From Kiritimatiellia bacterium (lineage in GTDB: Bacteria > Verrucomicrobiota > Kiritimatiellia > SLAD01): a stretch of DNA of 6,544 nt. Under the pieces are notes generated by a model. It was given only the letters and a program-made list of their open reading frames with translations. It did not search any database and was not told the origin of the DNA. Position numbers and translations under genes: made by a program. Shown piece after piece: positions 1 through 5,033 of this stretch (the first letter of the stretch is position 1; the number at the start of each line of letters is the position of its first letter). The DNA is taken from contig SKXR01000090.1 of assembly GCA_007128275.1 (NCBI GenBank), forward strand, positions 1 through 6,544, written 5' to 3'.

Positions 1-444
1 GTCTTCCGCGCGGTTATGTTGTCCGCCGCTCACCGTCGCGCGTTCCCCAAGGGCTTGGTTCGATATGCCACCCCCGATGGTGGCATAGGCCGCGTTGGTC
101 CCCACCATGTTGAGGGTACCGCCCCCGATGGCGCCGGCGCCTGCGCCGGTCTCAATGATATTCTGTGCACCGCCACTCACGGTTCCGGCGGCAGCGGCGT
201 TCACAATCCGGTTTTGAATGCCTCCGCCGATGGACGCGTAATTAGCGTCCCCCTCAATGGTGTTTTGTTCACCGCCGGCGATGGTGGCGGCAATCGCTTC
301 GTCTTCAACGGTGTTTGCAAGTCCACCGCTTATCACGGCGTAATCCGCGAACGACTCTATGGTGTTCGCTCTCCCCCCGCCGATACCGGCATATAGCGCG
401 TCGGACTCGACGGTGTTCTCGCGTCCACCGCTCACTACGCTATA
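1..444 (-). repeat. Coding tandem repeat, 17-residue (51-bp) period, GGxxN β-roll repeats
   Basis: From about residue 215 to the left edge of the window, seven consecutive units of 17 residues begin with SVVSGG, AGIGGG, AVISGG, ATIAGG, ASIGGG, GTVSGG and GAIGGG. An ATIGGG unit of 15 residues and an ATVSGG unit cut by the edge follow. Each unit has GG-x-x-N after a short hydrophobic strand, as in left-handed β-roll (YadA head/Hep_Hag-like) repeats. The DNA repeats are diverged, so this is an old protein repeat and not a recent DNA expansion. Confidence 0.8.
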
Positions 445-1086
445 GTCTGCTTCCGCCAGGGTCTCGAAACCCAATGCAATAGAGTTGTTCCCGCCGGCAA
501 CGGGCGGTGTCGCAAAATCGCCGTTCTCCGCATATCCCAGAGGGGGTTCAGGAAAAGCGGGCATCGTGCTCCAGTCAATTTTGTTGCTGGCGACCGCTCC
601 GTTATCAATGTGGTTCACACGAACTGCGTCGCTTGCAATATTCCACCAATTCACGCCGTTCGGAGCGATCATGTCCGAGGTCACGGCGTTCGGGGGCAAT
701 CGATTGGCAAATCGCGCATACGCCACGCTGACCAACCGTTCGCGCGGCTCGATGATCTGCCCGTCGATTTCGACCTCGACCCATGCTTCGCTCGCATATA
801 GCGCGTTGTCGAGCTGGCCCCACGTGACGTTGTCGCCGATATAGGCCGAGTACAAACCGTCTACGACCGCCACGTCGTTGGAGCTTTCGCAGAGGGGAAA
901 CATTCCACCTGTTGGCGTGTCGTAAAGGCGAAACACCATCGGCACGATCCCGTTATACAGGTTCGTCCCGTCCATGAGTTTGCCCTGATAGTTGATCACG
1001 TCGGGCACCGTCTGCGCCCGCGCCGCACCGCCCAGAAGAACCAGACTGCCGACCATCAATAATGCGCTGATTCGGTATGTCTTCAT
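1..1086 (-). CDS. Secreted YadA-head-like β-roll protein, paralogue of the 2122-4713 gene; C-terminus lies beyond the left edge
   Basis: The frame is open for 362 codons from an ATG at 1086 to the first base of the window, with no stop, so the gene is 3'-partial. Residues 1-24 (MKTYRIS...AARA) look like a Sec signal peptide with cleavage after ARA. Residues about 26-130 form the same N-terminal domain as the 863-residue neighbour (INYQGKLMDGTNLYNG; later EPRERLVSVAYA). A linker of AV-x-I elements follows, then NNSIALGFETLAEA (about 200-213), typical of YadA head repeats. From residue 215 on, nine repeats of the form (A/S)xI(S/G/A)GGxxN can be counted, mostly 17 residues apart. The start is supported by AGAGGA seven bases upstream. 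By analogy with the paralogue it probably ends in an S74 chaperone, but that part is not visible. Likely role: an exported, possibly trimeric, fibre or adhesin-like surface protein; no substrate can be inferred. Confident about the gene and repeat class, not about function. Confidence 0.88.
   Translation of the reverse strand, partial: MKTYRISALLMVGSLVLLGGAARAQTVPDVINYQGKLMDGTNLYNGIVPMVFRLYDTPTGGMFPLCESSNDVAVVDGLYSAYIGDNVTWGQLDNALYASEAWVEVEIDGQIIEPRERLVSVAYARFANRLPPNAVTSDMIAPNGVNWWNIASDAVRVNHIDNGAVASNKIDWSTMPAFPEPPLGYAENGDFATPPVAGGNNSIALGFETLAEADYSVVSGGRENTVESDALYAGIGGGRANTIESFADYAVISGGLANTVEDEAIAATIAGGEQNTIEGDANYASIGGGIQNRIVNAAAAGTVSGGAQNIIETGAGAGAIGGGTLNMVGTNAAYATIGGGISNQALGERATVSGGQHNRAED
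949..998 (-). repeat. 50-bp perfect direct repeat, copy 1 (other copy 4579-4628)
   Basis: These 50 bases are identical to 4579-4628 in the same orientation and the same reading-frame position, encoding about INYQGKLMDGTNLYNG in both β-roll paralogues. The flanking codons differ at many positions, including silent ones. The identity across some 16 codons is therefore higher than the surrounding divergence would predict. Confidence 0.9.
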
Positions 1087-1093
1087 GTGTTAT

Positions 1094-1099
1094 TCCTCT
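1094..1099 (-). promoter_or_regulatory. Ribosome binding site of the 1086 start
   Basis: The minus strand reads AGAGGA, then ATAACAC (7 nt), then ATG. This spacing equals that of the other two visible starts in the window and fixes the start at 1086. Confidence 0.75.
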
Positions 1100-1135
1100 T
1101 TGTGGTTTCCAATTCCGGTTCGCTTCCATGTTCCG

Positions 1136-1286
1136 GGACGGCGCAGAGCGCCATCCTACGTAGGGCGGTGCTCTGCGCCGCCCATCTCTTCTCTCAACCG
1201 TTCTCTCTCCCGCCTCCAGGACGGCCCGGAGGACCGTCCTACAAGCCATCTCACCGCTCTTCGTAGGGCGGTGCTCTGCGCCGCCC
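1136..1286. repeat. Intergenic array of four ~25-bp hairpin units in alternating orientation
   Basis: This fills most of the 204-bp gap between the TSP3 gene and the left β-roll gene. Unit 1 (about 1136-1160, plus) and unit 2 (about 1158-1183, minus) are tail to tail. They form a near-perfect palindrome with outer arms GGCGCAGAGC (1140-1149) and GCTCTGCGCC (1170-1179) and centre CCTACGTAGG (1155-1164). Unit 3 (about 1217-1243, plus) contains AGGACGG (1218-1224) paired with CCGTCCT (1234-1240). Unit 4 (about 1260-1286, minus) repeats unit 2 and ends four bases from the stop of the TSP3 gene. Rough unit consensus: GGacGGCgCaGAGc, then aCCgtCCTACg. No U-run follows, so a classical terminator is not evident. 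The elements could be REP-like or MITE-like repeats, or RNA stability or termination hairpins. I do not recognise a named family. Confidence 0.75.
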
Positions 1287-1290
1287 CTTC

Positions 1291-1989
1291 TTACGGCCTG
1301 ATCACCTCGACCGCGAAGAATCGGGAATCGCCTGCCGGATCGGTCACCGTTTCCGTCGTCTCGAACCACGGCGCCGCGCCGCCTGCCACGGTGTTGCTCC
1401 AAATGACCTCGCTGGGCGTGCCGTCGTACGAGTCCTCGATGGCCCTTACGACATAGATGCGCTCGTGGTTCCCGCGCGCGGTCCAGGTGACCTCCGCGTC
1501 GTCCCCGTCGGAATCAATGTGAATGATCTTGAACACGGAATCCGGATTGGTCGGGTCGGTCCCGGCGATCGCCTCCATCAAGTCGGATGCGCCGTCATCG
1601 TCGGTGTCCGGATTATTCGGGTCGGAACTGACGATGCCGCCCCACGGCGCGCCCGTGATCTCGTCCATGTCCGATAACCCGTCGCCGTCGTTGTCCCAAT
1701 CCAGCTCGTCCGGCACGCCGTCGCCGTCGGTGTCGAGATCCCAGCGTCGCACTTCGACCGCTTGCAGGAAGCCCGCGCGATGATCGAGCGTGCCCGCGCC
1801 GCCGATGCCGATCCCGCCGGGCTGCGCCCCGGCGGAGATATGCCGCCAGTCGCGTCCGCCGAGCGAGACCGTGTTGTCGCTGATGCTGCCGACCCCGTTA
1901 TGGACGGAGCCGATGTGGTAGAAGTCGGCGTAGGCCACGGCGGCGGAGAGACACAGCAGGCCTATGAATAGTTTCTGTATCGTTTTCAT
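1291..1989 (-). CDS. Small secreted thrombospondin type 3 (TSP3) repeat protein
   Basis: 232 residues. The ATG at 1989 is chosen over an in-frame ATG at 2097 because AGGAG lies seven bases upstream, a signal peptide (MKTIQKLFIGLLCLSAAVAYA, residues 1-21) begins there, and the longer version would only translate an intergenic inverted repeat. Residues 22-83 are a Gly-rich region I do not recognise. Residues 84-150 carry acidic calcium-type loops: DTDGDGVPDELD at 86-97, DNDGDGLSDMDE at 99-110, and DTDDDGASDLMEAIAGTDP at 128-146, matching bacterial TSP3 repeats. Residues 151-232 form a C-terminal module (AEVTW ... SRFFAVEVI) resembling the end of the 5034-6544 protein. Predicted exported and calcium-binding, with no catalytic residues visible. 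It sits between the two β-roll paralogues, with hairpin repeats on both sides. It may be a structural or accessory partner of the fibres, but nothing here proves this. Confidence 0.9.
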   Translation of the reverse strand: MKTIQKLFIGLLCLSAAVAYADFYHIGSVHNGVGSISDNTVSLGGRDWRHISAGAQPGGIGIGGAGTLDHRAGFLQAVEVRRWDLDTDGDGVPDELDWDNDGDGLSDMDEITGAPWGGIVSSDPNNPDTDDDGASDLMEAIAGTDPTNPDSVFKIIHIDSDGDDAEVTWTARGNHERIYVVRAIEDSYDGTPSEVIWSNTVAGGAAPWFETTETVTDPAGDSRFFAVEVIRP

Positions 1990-1996
1990 GTTCGTG

Positions 1997-2001
1997 CTCC
2001 T
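1997..2001 (-). promoter_or_regulatory. Ribosome binding site that decides the 1989 start
   Basis: The minus strand reads AGGAG, then CACGAAC (7 nt), then ATG. The site lies only six bases inside the edge of the large inverted repeat, so a folded leader could affect access to it. Confidence 0.8.
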
Positions 2002-2007
2002 ATTGGA

Positions 2008-2093
2008 AACCACGGATGACACGGATTTCACGGATGAATAGGGGGAGACGTTCATCTCGTTCTTCACCCGTGTTCTCCGTGTAATCCGCGGTT
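2008..2093. repeat. Imperfect inverted repeat of the 'CACGGAT' type, 31-bp arms
   Basis: Left arm 2008-2038 begins AACCACGGATGACACGG. The reverse complement of right arm 2063-2093 begins AACCGCGGATTACACGG. The arms match at 25 of 31 positions around a 24-bp spacer. The element fills most of the 132-bp gap between the fibre gene and the TSP3 gene and also contains an internal CACGGA direct repeat. From memory, strings of this kind recur between genes in many environmental bacterial genomes, but I know no accepted name or function. It could fold into a long hairpin in the transcript, downstream of one gene and just before the ribosome binding site of the next. No U-run terminator is seen. Confidence 0.75.
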
Positions 2094-2121
2094 CCATTTC
2101 TTCAGTGCCTTGTGTTGAGGC

Positions 2122-4713
2122 TCACTGCACCCGCCCATCGAGCAACGCTTCCAACCGTTCCAGGCGTGTCTCCAGTTCGCCGTTCTTCTGCTTCAACTCC
2201 GCGTTCTCCGCCTGCAATTTTCCGACCTCCGATTTCTGATCTCTGATCTCTGAATACAGTCCTTGGATCGCGGCCAAGGCCACGCCGTCGAGATGCAGGC
2301 CGTTGATCGCCGTGTCGTTCGATCCGGCCAGCGGGAACGCGGCATGGAAATCCTGCGCCATGGGGCCGATATGACGCTGCTCATAGCCCTTGAAGTTCCA
2401 CTCGGTTATCGGCAGGGCCGCAACCTTTTCGAGCACCTTGCGACCGTCCACCGGCATGAAACCCTCTTTCATGTTCCGGTCACTGGTAAAGATCCACATG
2501 GCGCTTCCGGGCGTCCAGGCAACGGTATGGGGTTCATGAATGTCCGATCTTCCGGACGTGAAGCGAACACCTCCAAAACAACGGAAGGTTACGGAGTCTG
2601 ACCCTCCGCCTTCTATGTCCGCATCCTGGCTGTCGGCCCACACAAACGAGCCGGTGTGAATCGCTTTTGCCCGTCGTCCGGCGGCAAACGAGTAATTGGT
2701 TGCCGCATTGTCCAACCCGCCTGGAATGATTCCATAGAATCCGGCCCGGTTTCGGAGGCCGCCCCCAATCGCAGCATGATTGTCATACGTCTCATTATCA
2801 CGGCCGCCGGCAATGGTGGCGAAGATTCCCCCCGCCTTGTTGGTCGAGCCCCCGCCCACGGTGGAACCAAACCCATAGGCTCTGTTGAACCGGCCGCCGG
2901 AGATGGTCGTTAGGTTGGTGCTTGCATCATTCAATTCGCCGCCGCCAATCGTGGCATGGGCGCCACTGGCGGTATTCTGCCGGCCGCCCGTAATCGCGGC
3001 ATAGACACCCAGTGCCCGGTTGTTCCCTCCACCCCCTACAAAGGCATGGCTGTTCGAAGCGGTGTTTTCCTGCCCCCCCCCCACCATTGCATAGTTTTCG
3101 GCCGCAATGTTCCCTTCCCCGCCCCCCACGGTCGCGTAGGTTTCGATGGCCCTGTTTCCGATGCCACCGCCCACCGTCGTGGCGTGCCGTGTGGCCCTGT
3201 TTTCTCCGCCACCACCAACCGTTGCGTATAAAGCCCCGGCGATGTTGTCGCCACCACCGGCAACCGTCGCGCCAAGTTGACTGGCCCTGTTTGCGCCGCC
3301 GCCGCCGACGGTGGAAAGCATCCCGCTGGCCTCATTGACCCCGCCGCCACTCACGGTCGAAAACGCCTCGCTTGCCGTGTTGTTTTGACCGCCTCCCACG
3401 ACGGCATTCAGCCCATCTGCCCTGTTGGTATAGCCCCCGCCTATCGTTGCGCCCTCGCCGCCCGCGAAATTCCCTGATCCGCCACCCACGGAGGCATAGG
3501 CGCTGAAGGCATTGTTCTCATAGCCCCCGGCAACTGTGGTGAACTCCGACCCTGCCGTGTTCATTTGGCCGCCGCCCACCGCACCGTACTCGCCCGCAGC
3601 GTTGTTCGCGCCCCCTGCCACTGTTCCGAAATCCGCGTCGGCGAGATTGGCCCAACCTCCTCCTACCGTCGAACCTTCACTTGCAGCTTCGTTGTCATGG
3701 CCGCCGCCTACCGTGGCGTACAATCCTGCCGCCCTGTTGTTATGGCCGCCGCCTACCGTCGTGTGCGCTTCGTTCGCCCTGTTGTCTTGACCGCCGCCCA
3801 CCGTCGCCGCCGTGGCGCCGGCCGTGTTTTCCCGGCCGCCTCCCACCGTCGCGTATTCGGCGCTGAAGACGCTGCCGGCATCGTCGCCCGCCAGGTTGCC
3901 CGCGCCCCCGCCGATCGTGCCATAGCTGTCCGTCACCCGGTTGGGATGGCCGCCGCCCAGTCCGCCGCCGCCGCTGATCGTTGCGCTCCCGGCCAACGGA
4001 TTGATGTGATTGTTTGGTTCGCCGATGGTGATGTTCGGCATCGTGAAGGGGTTATCAATCCGAAGCACCCGCTCGTTATTGACGCGGATTTCGAACGGTT
4101 GATCGTCGGTGGTCCCGATAAAATGCGTTCCCGGCGTGGTGTCCGCGTTGCCGGTTGTCTCCCAGAAAGTATTCGGCGCGACGTTCGCCGCGGTTACGGA
4201 TTGCGCCGCGAGATGAATATTGGATATTGCACTGGCCTGAATATGGTGGCCCTCCACGGCATCGTCGGCGATTTTCGAGGACTGCACCGCGCCTGGCGCA
4301 ATCATACCCGCGGTGACCGCATGGTTGGGCAGGCGGGCCGCGTAGAGGGCGTAGCCGACGCTGACGAGCCGCTCGCGCGGCTCAATCGGTACGCCGTCGA
4401 TCACCACCTCGATCCAGGTTTGCGTGGACATCAAGACGTTGAAGAAGTTCCCCATGACGTCGCCGGCGCCAATTTGGGCGGAGTACAATCCGTCCACCAC
4501 GGCCACGGTATCCGATGATTCGTACGCTGGCGCACCACCCGTGGGCACATTATATAGACGGAAACTCATATCCACCAGCCCGTTATACAGGTTCGTCCCG
4601 TCCATGAGTTTGCCCTGATAGTTGATCAGTTCCGGCACGATCTGCGCCCGCGCCGACGCGCCAAGGATTAAAGTACCGACCATCATCAACGTGCCGATTC
4701 GATACGTCTTCAT
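2122..4713 (-). CDS. Secreted β-roll fibre protein with C-terminal S74 (endosialidase-type) self-cleaving chaperone and coiled coil
   Basis: 863 residues. The ATG at 4713 has AAAGGAG seven bases upstream. Domains in order: signal peptide 1-23 (ends ASARA); an N-terminal domain 26-127 (INYQGKLMDG ... EPRERLVSVGYALYA) of a kind seen before similar repeats in many bacterial 'tail fiber domain' proteins; an AV-x-IA linker 131-180; GTTDDQPFEIRV at 200-211; about 27 repeats of 15 residues (265-672, pattern A/TTVGGGxxNxA); a capping segment SFAAGRRAKAIHTGSFVWAD at 675-694; an S74 intramolecular chaperone from SDRNMKE at 744, with HIGPMAQDF at 781-789 and LDGVALAAIQGLY at 808-820; and a coiled coil at 820-860. 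In characterised phage S74 domains a Ser and a Lys five residues later act in self-cleavage; S744 and K749 have that spacing. The repeats resemble the YadA head, but no membrane-anchor barrel is present. Inferred: an exported trimeric fibre assembled on its chaperone, which is then cut off. A G10 run in the coding strand (3073-3082) could switch the frame. Confidence 0.92.
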   Translation of the reverse strand: MKTYRIGTLMMVGTLILGASARAQIVPELINYQGKLMDGTNLYNGLVDMSFRLYNVPTGGAPAYESSDTVAVVDGLYSAQIGAGDVMGNFFNVLMSTQTWIEVVIDGVPIEPRERLVSVGYALYAARLPNHAVTAGMIAPGAVQSSKIADDAVEGHHIQASAISNIHLAAQSVTAANVAPNTFWETTGNADTTPGTHFIGTTDDQPFEIRVNNERVLRIDNPFTMPNITIGEPNNHINPLAGSATISGGGGLGGGHPNRVTDSYGTIGGGAGNLAGDDAGSVFSAEYATVGGGRENTAGATAATVGGGQDNRANEAHTTVGGGHNNRAAGLYATVGGGHDNEAASEGSTVGGGWANLADADFGTVAGGANNAAGEYGAVGGGQMNTAGSEFTTVAGGYENNAFSAYASVGGGSGNFAGGEGATIGGGYTNRADGLNAVVGGGQNNTASEAFSTVSGGGVNEASGMLSTVGGGGANRASQLGATVAGGGDNIAGALYATVGGGGENRATRHATTVGGGIGNRAIETYATVGGGEGNIAAENYAMVGGGQENTASNSHAFVGGGGNNRALGVYAAITGGRQNTASGAHATIGGGELNDASTNLTTISGGRFNRAYGFGSTVGGGSTNKAGGIFATIAGGRDNETYDNHAAIGGGLRNRAGFYGIIPGGLDNAATNYSFAAGRRAKAIHTGSFVWADSQDADIEGGGSDSVTFRCFGGVRFTSGRSDIHEPHTVAWTPGSAMWIFTSDRNMKEGFMPVDGRKVLEKVAALPITEWNFKGYEQRHIGPMAQDFHAAFPLAGSNDTAINGLHLDGVALAAIQGLYSEIRDQKSEVGKLQAENAELKQKNGELETRLERLEALLDGRVQ
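2222..2253 (-). repeat. 7-bp-period tandem repeat inside the coiled-coil coding region
   Basis: On the plus strand the stretch reads CCGACCT, CCGATTT, CTGATCT, CTGATCT, CTGA: about 4.6 copies, two of them identical. A 7-nt period repeats the amino-acid pattern every 21 nt, which is exactly one heptad. Here it encodes SEIRDQK followed by SEVGKLQ at the start of the terminal coiled coil. Confidence 0.7.
2698..3921 (-). repeat. Coding tandem repeat, 15-residue (45-bp) period, about 27 units
   Basis: Residues 265-672 of the fibre protein. Units start with ATV, TTV, STV, ATI or a close variant, followed by (G/A/S)GG-x-x-N-x-A. Almost every unit is exactly 15 residues; one 14-residue step occurs near residues 365-379. 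The regular DNA texture on the plus strand (CCGCC, CACCGT) comes from these codons. Units are diverged from each other at DNA level. Confidence 0.9.
3073..3082 (-). repeat. G10 homopolymer in the fibre gene (possible slippage tract)
   Basis: Ten C on the plus strand, ten G in the coding strand, encoding the VGGG of an AMVGGGQEN repeat unit as GTG GGG GGG GGG. Other units use mixed glycine codons, so the protein does not require the run. Loss of one G leads to TAG at 3036-3038; gain of one G leads to a TGA further on. Both would remove the S74 domain and coiled coil. Confidence 0.85.
4579..4628 (-). repeat. 50-bp perfect direct repeat, copy 2 (other copy 949-998)
   Basis: Identical to 949-998, at the same place in the N-terminal domain of the fibre gene. 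Homologous recombination between the copies would remove about 3.6 kb, including the TSP3 gene and the fibre repeats. It would join the fibre gene's leader and signal peptide to the left paralogue in frame. Confidence 0.9.
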
Positions 4714-4720
4714 GCTCTCT

Positions 4721-4727
4721 CTCCTTT
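4721..4727 (-). promoter_or_regulatory. Ribosome binding site of the fibre gene
   Basis: The minus strand reads AAAGGAG, then AGAGAGC (7 nt), then ATG. It supports the start at 4713. Confidence 0.8.
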
Positions 4728-4812
4728 ATGCTTCCGGGACGGCGCGGAGCGCCATCCTACGTAGGGCGGCGCTCTGCGCCGCCTCTCTACTCGTTATCCG
4801 TTCTCGTGAACC

Positions 4813-4826
4813 GATTTTCGAAAATC
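4813..4826. promoter_or_regulatory. AT-rich perfect palindrome GATTTTCGAAAATC upstream of the fibre gene
   Basis: A 14-bp perfect palindrome in a locally AT-rich stretch (about 4809-4860) of an otherwise GC-rich region, about 100 bp before the fibre start. It has no counterpart in the shorter block before the left paralogue. It could be an operator or lie near a promoter. I cannot assign a regulator, and no convincing -35/-10 pair is visible. Confidence 0.25.
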
Positions 4827-4941
4827 TTATTCCAACTGCTTTCCCTTCATTCTCCAAGACGGCCCGGCCGACTTCGTCCCGCCATGGGCGGAACCATGCC
4901 GCACCAAGGAGGACCGTCCTACGAGCCCTTTCACCGCTCTT

Positions 4942-4981
4942 CGTAGGGCGGTGCTTCCGCCTCCGTCCGAAGCGGACTACG
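4942..4981. repeat. Branched inverted repeat (possible three-way junction)
   Basis: The outer stem CGTAG (4942-4946) pairs with CTACG (4977-4981). Inside it are GGCGG-TGCTT-CCGCC (4947-4961) and TCCG (4962-4965) paired with CGGA (4973-4976). It replaces the plain hairpin half found at the equivalent place near 1262-1286. A separate stem GGCGCG (4982-4987) with CGCGCC (4994-4999) follows at once. In minus-strand transcripts these lie just after the β-helix gene, but lack a U-run. Confidence 0.5.
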
Positions 4982-5033
4982 GGCGCGACATGCCGCGCCG
5001 CCCACGCTCACGTGTCCGAATCATTGTCCTACC

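Larger units (their letters stand above)
4738..5003. repeat. Second intergenic hairpin-unit block, expanded copy of 1136-1286
   Basis: This lies in the 320-bp gap between the β-helix gene and the fibre gene. It begins with a palindrome at 4738-4783 (arms GGCGCGGAGC at 4741-4750 and GCTCTGCGCC at 4771-4780; centre CCTACGTAGG) nearly identical to 1136-1183. It continues with a spacer, then GACGGCCCGG, about 40 bp of extra sequence (around 4868-4908), then GGAGGACCGTCCTACGAGCC and CACCGCTCTTCGTAGGGCGG, which match 1230-1266. The order of units is the same as in the other block and both lie just upstream of paralogous genes, so duplication together with the gene is likely. A different ending (4951-5003) contains further hairpins. 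I see no gene and no U-run terminator in this gap. Confidence 0.72.

Noticed and set aside
953..1402. Minus-strand open frame of 149 codons spanning the gap between the TSP3 gene and the left β-roll gene.
   Set aside because: It overlaps both real genes in another frame and translates the hairpin repeats into an Arg-rich string with no motif.
1990..2097. N-terminal extension of the TSP3 gene to an ATG at 2097.
   Set aside because: The extra 36 residues only translate the intergenic inverted repeat, and they would bury a good signal peptide and ribosome binding site at 1989.
2698..3921. Regular ~45-bp spacing on the plus strand looks like a CRISPR or satellite array.
   Set aside because: The period is a whole number of codons, the units diverge at silent sites, and the minus strand reads as one uninterrupted Gly-rich repeat protein with flanking domains.
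3565..4518. Plus-strand open frame of 317 codons opposite the fibre gene.
   Set aside because: It is a shadow of the GC-rich repeat codons. The product is Arg/Ala/Pro-rich without domains, while the minus strand has a ribosome binding site, signal peptide and recognisable domains.
2122..4713. Classical trimeric autotransporter adhesin.
   Set aside because: The head-like repeats fit, but the C-terminus is an S74 chaperone plus a soluble coiled coil. No membrane-anchor β-barrel is present.
2122..4713. Prophage tail fibre.
   Set aside because: An N-terminal signal peptide, a tandem paralogue with the same leader, and the absence of any phage gene in the window argue against it, though the genes outside are unseen.
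4738..5003. Rho-independent terminators in the hairpin blocks.
   Set aside because: Stems are strong, but no U-run follows them in either direction, so intrinsic termination is not supported by the sequence.
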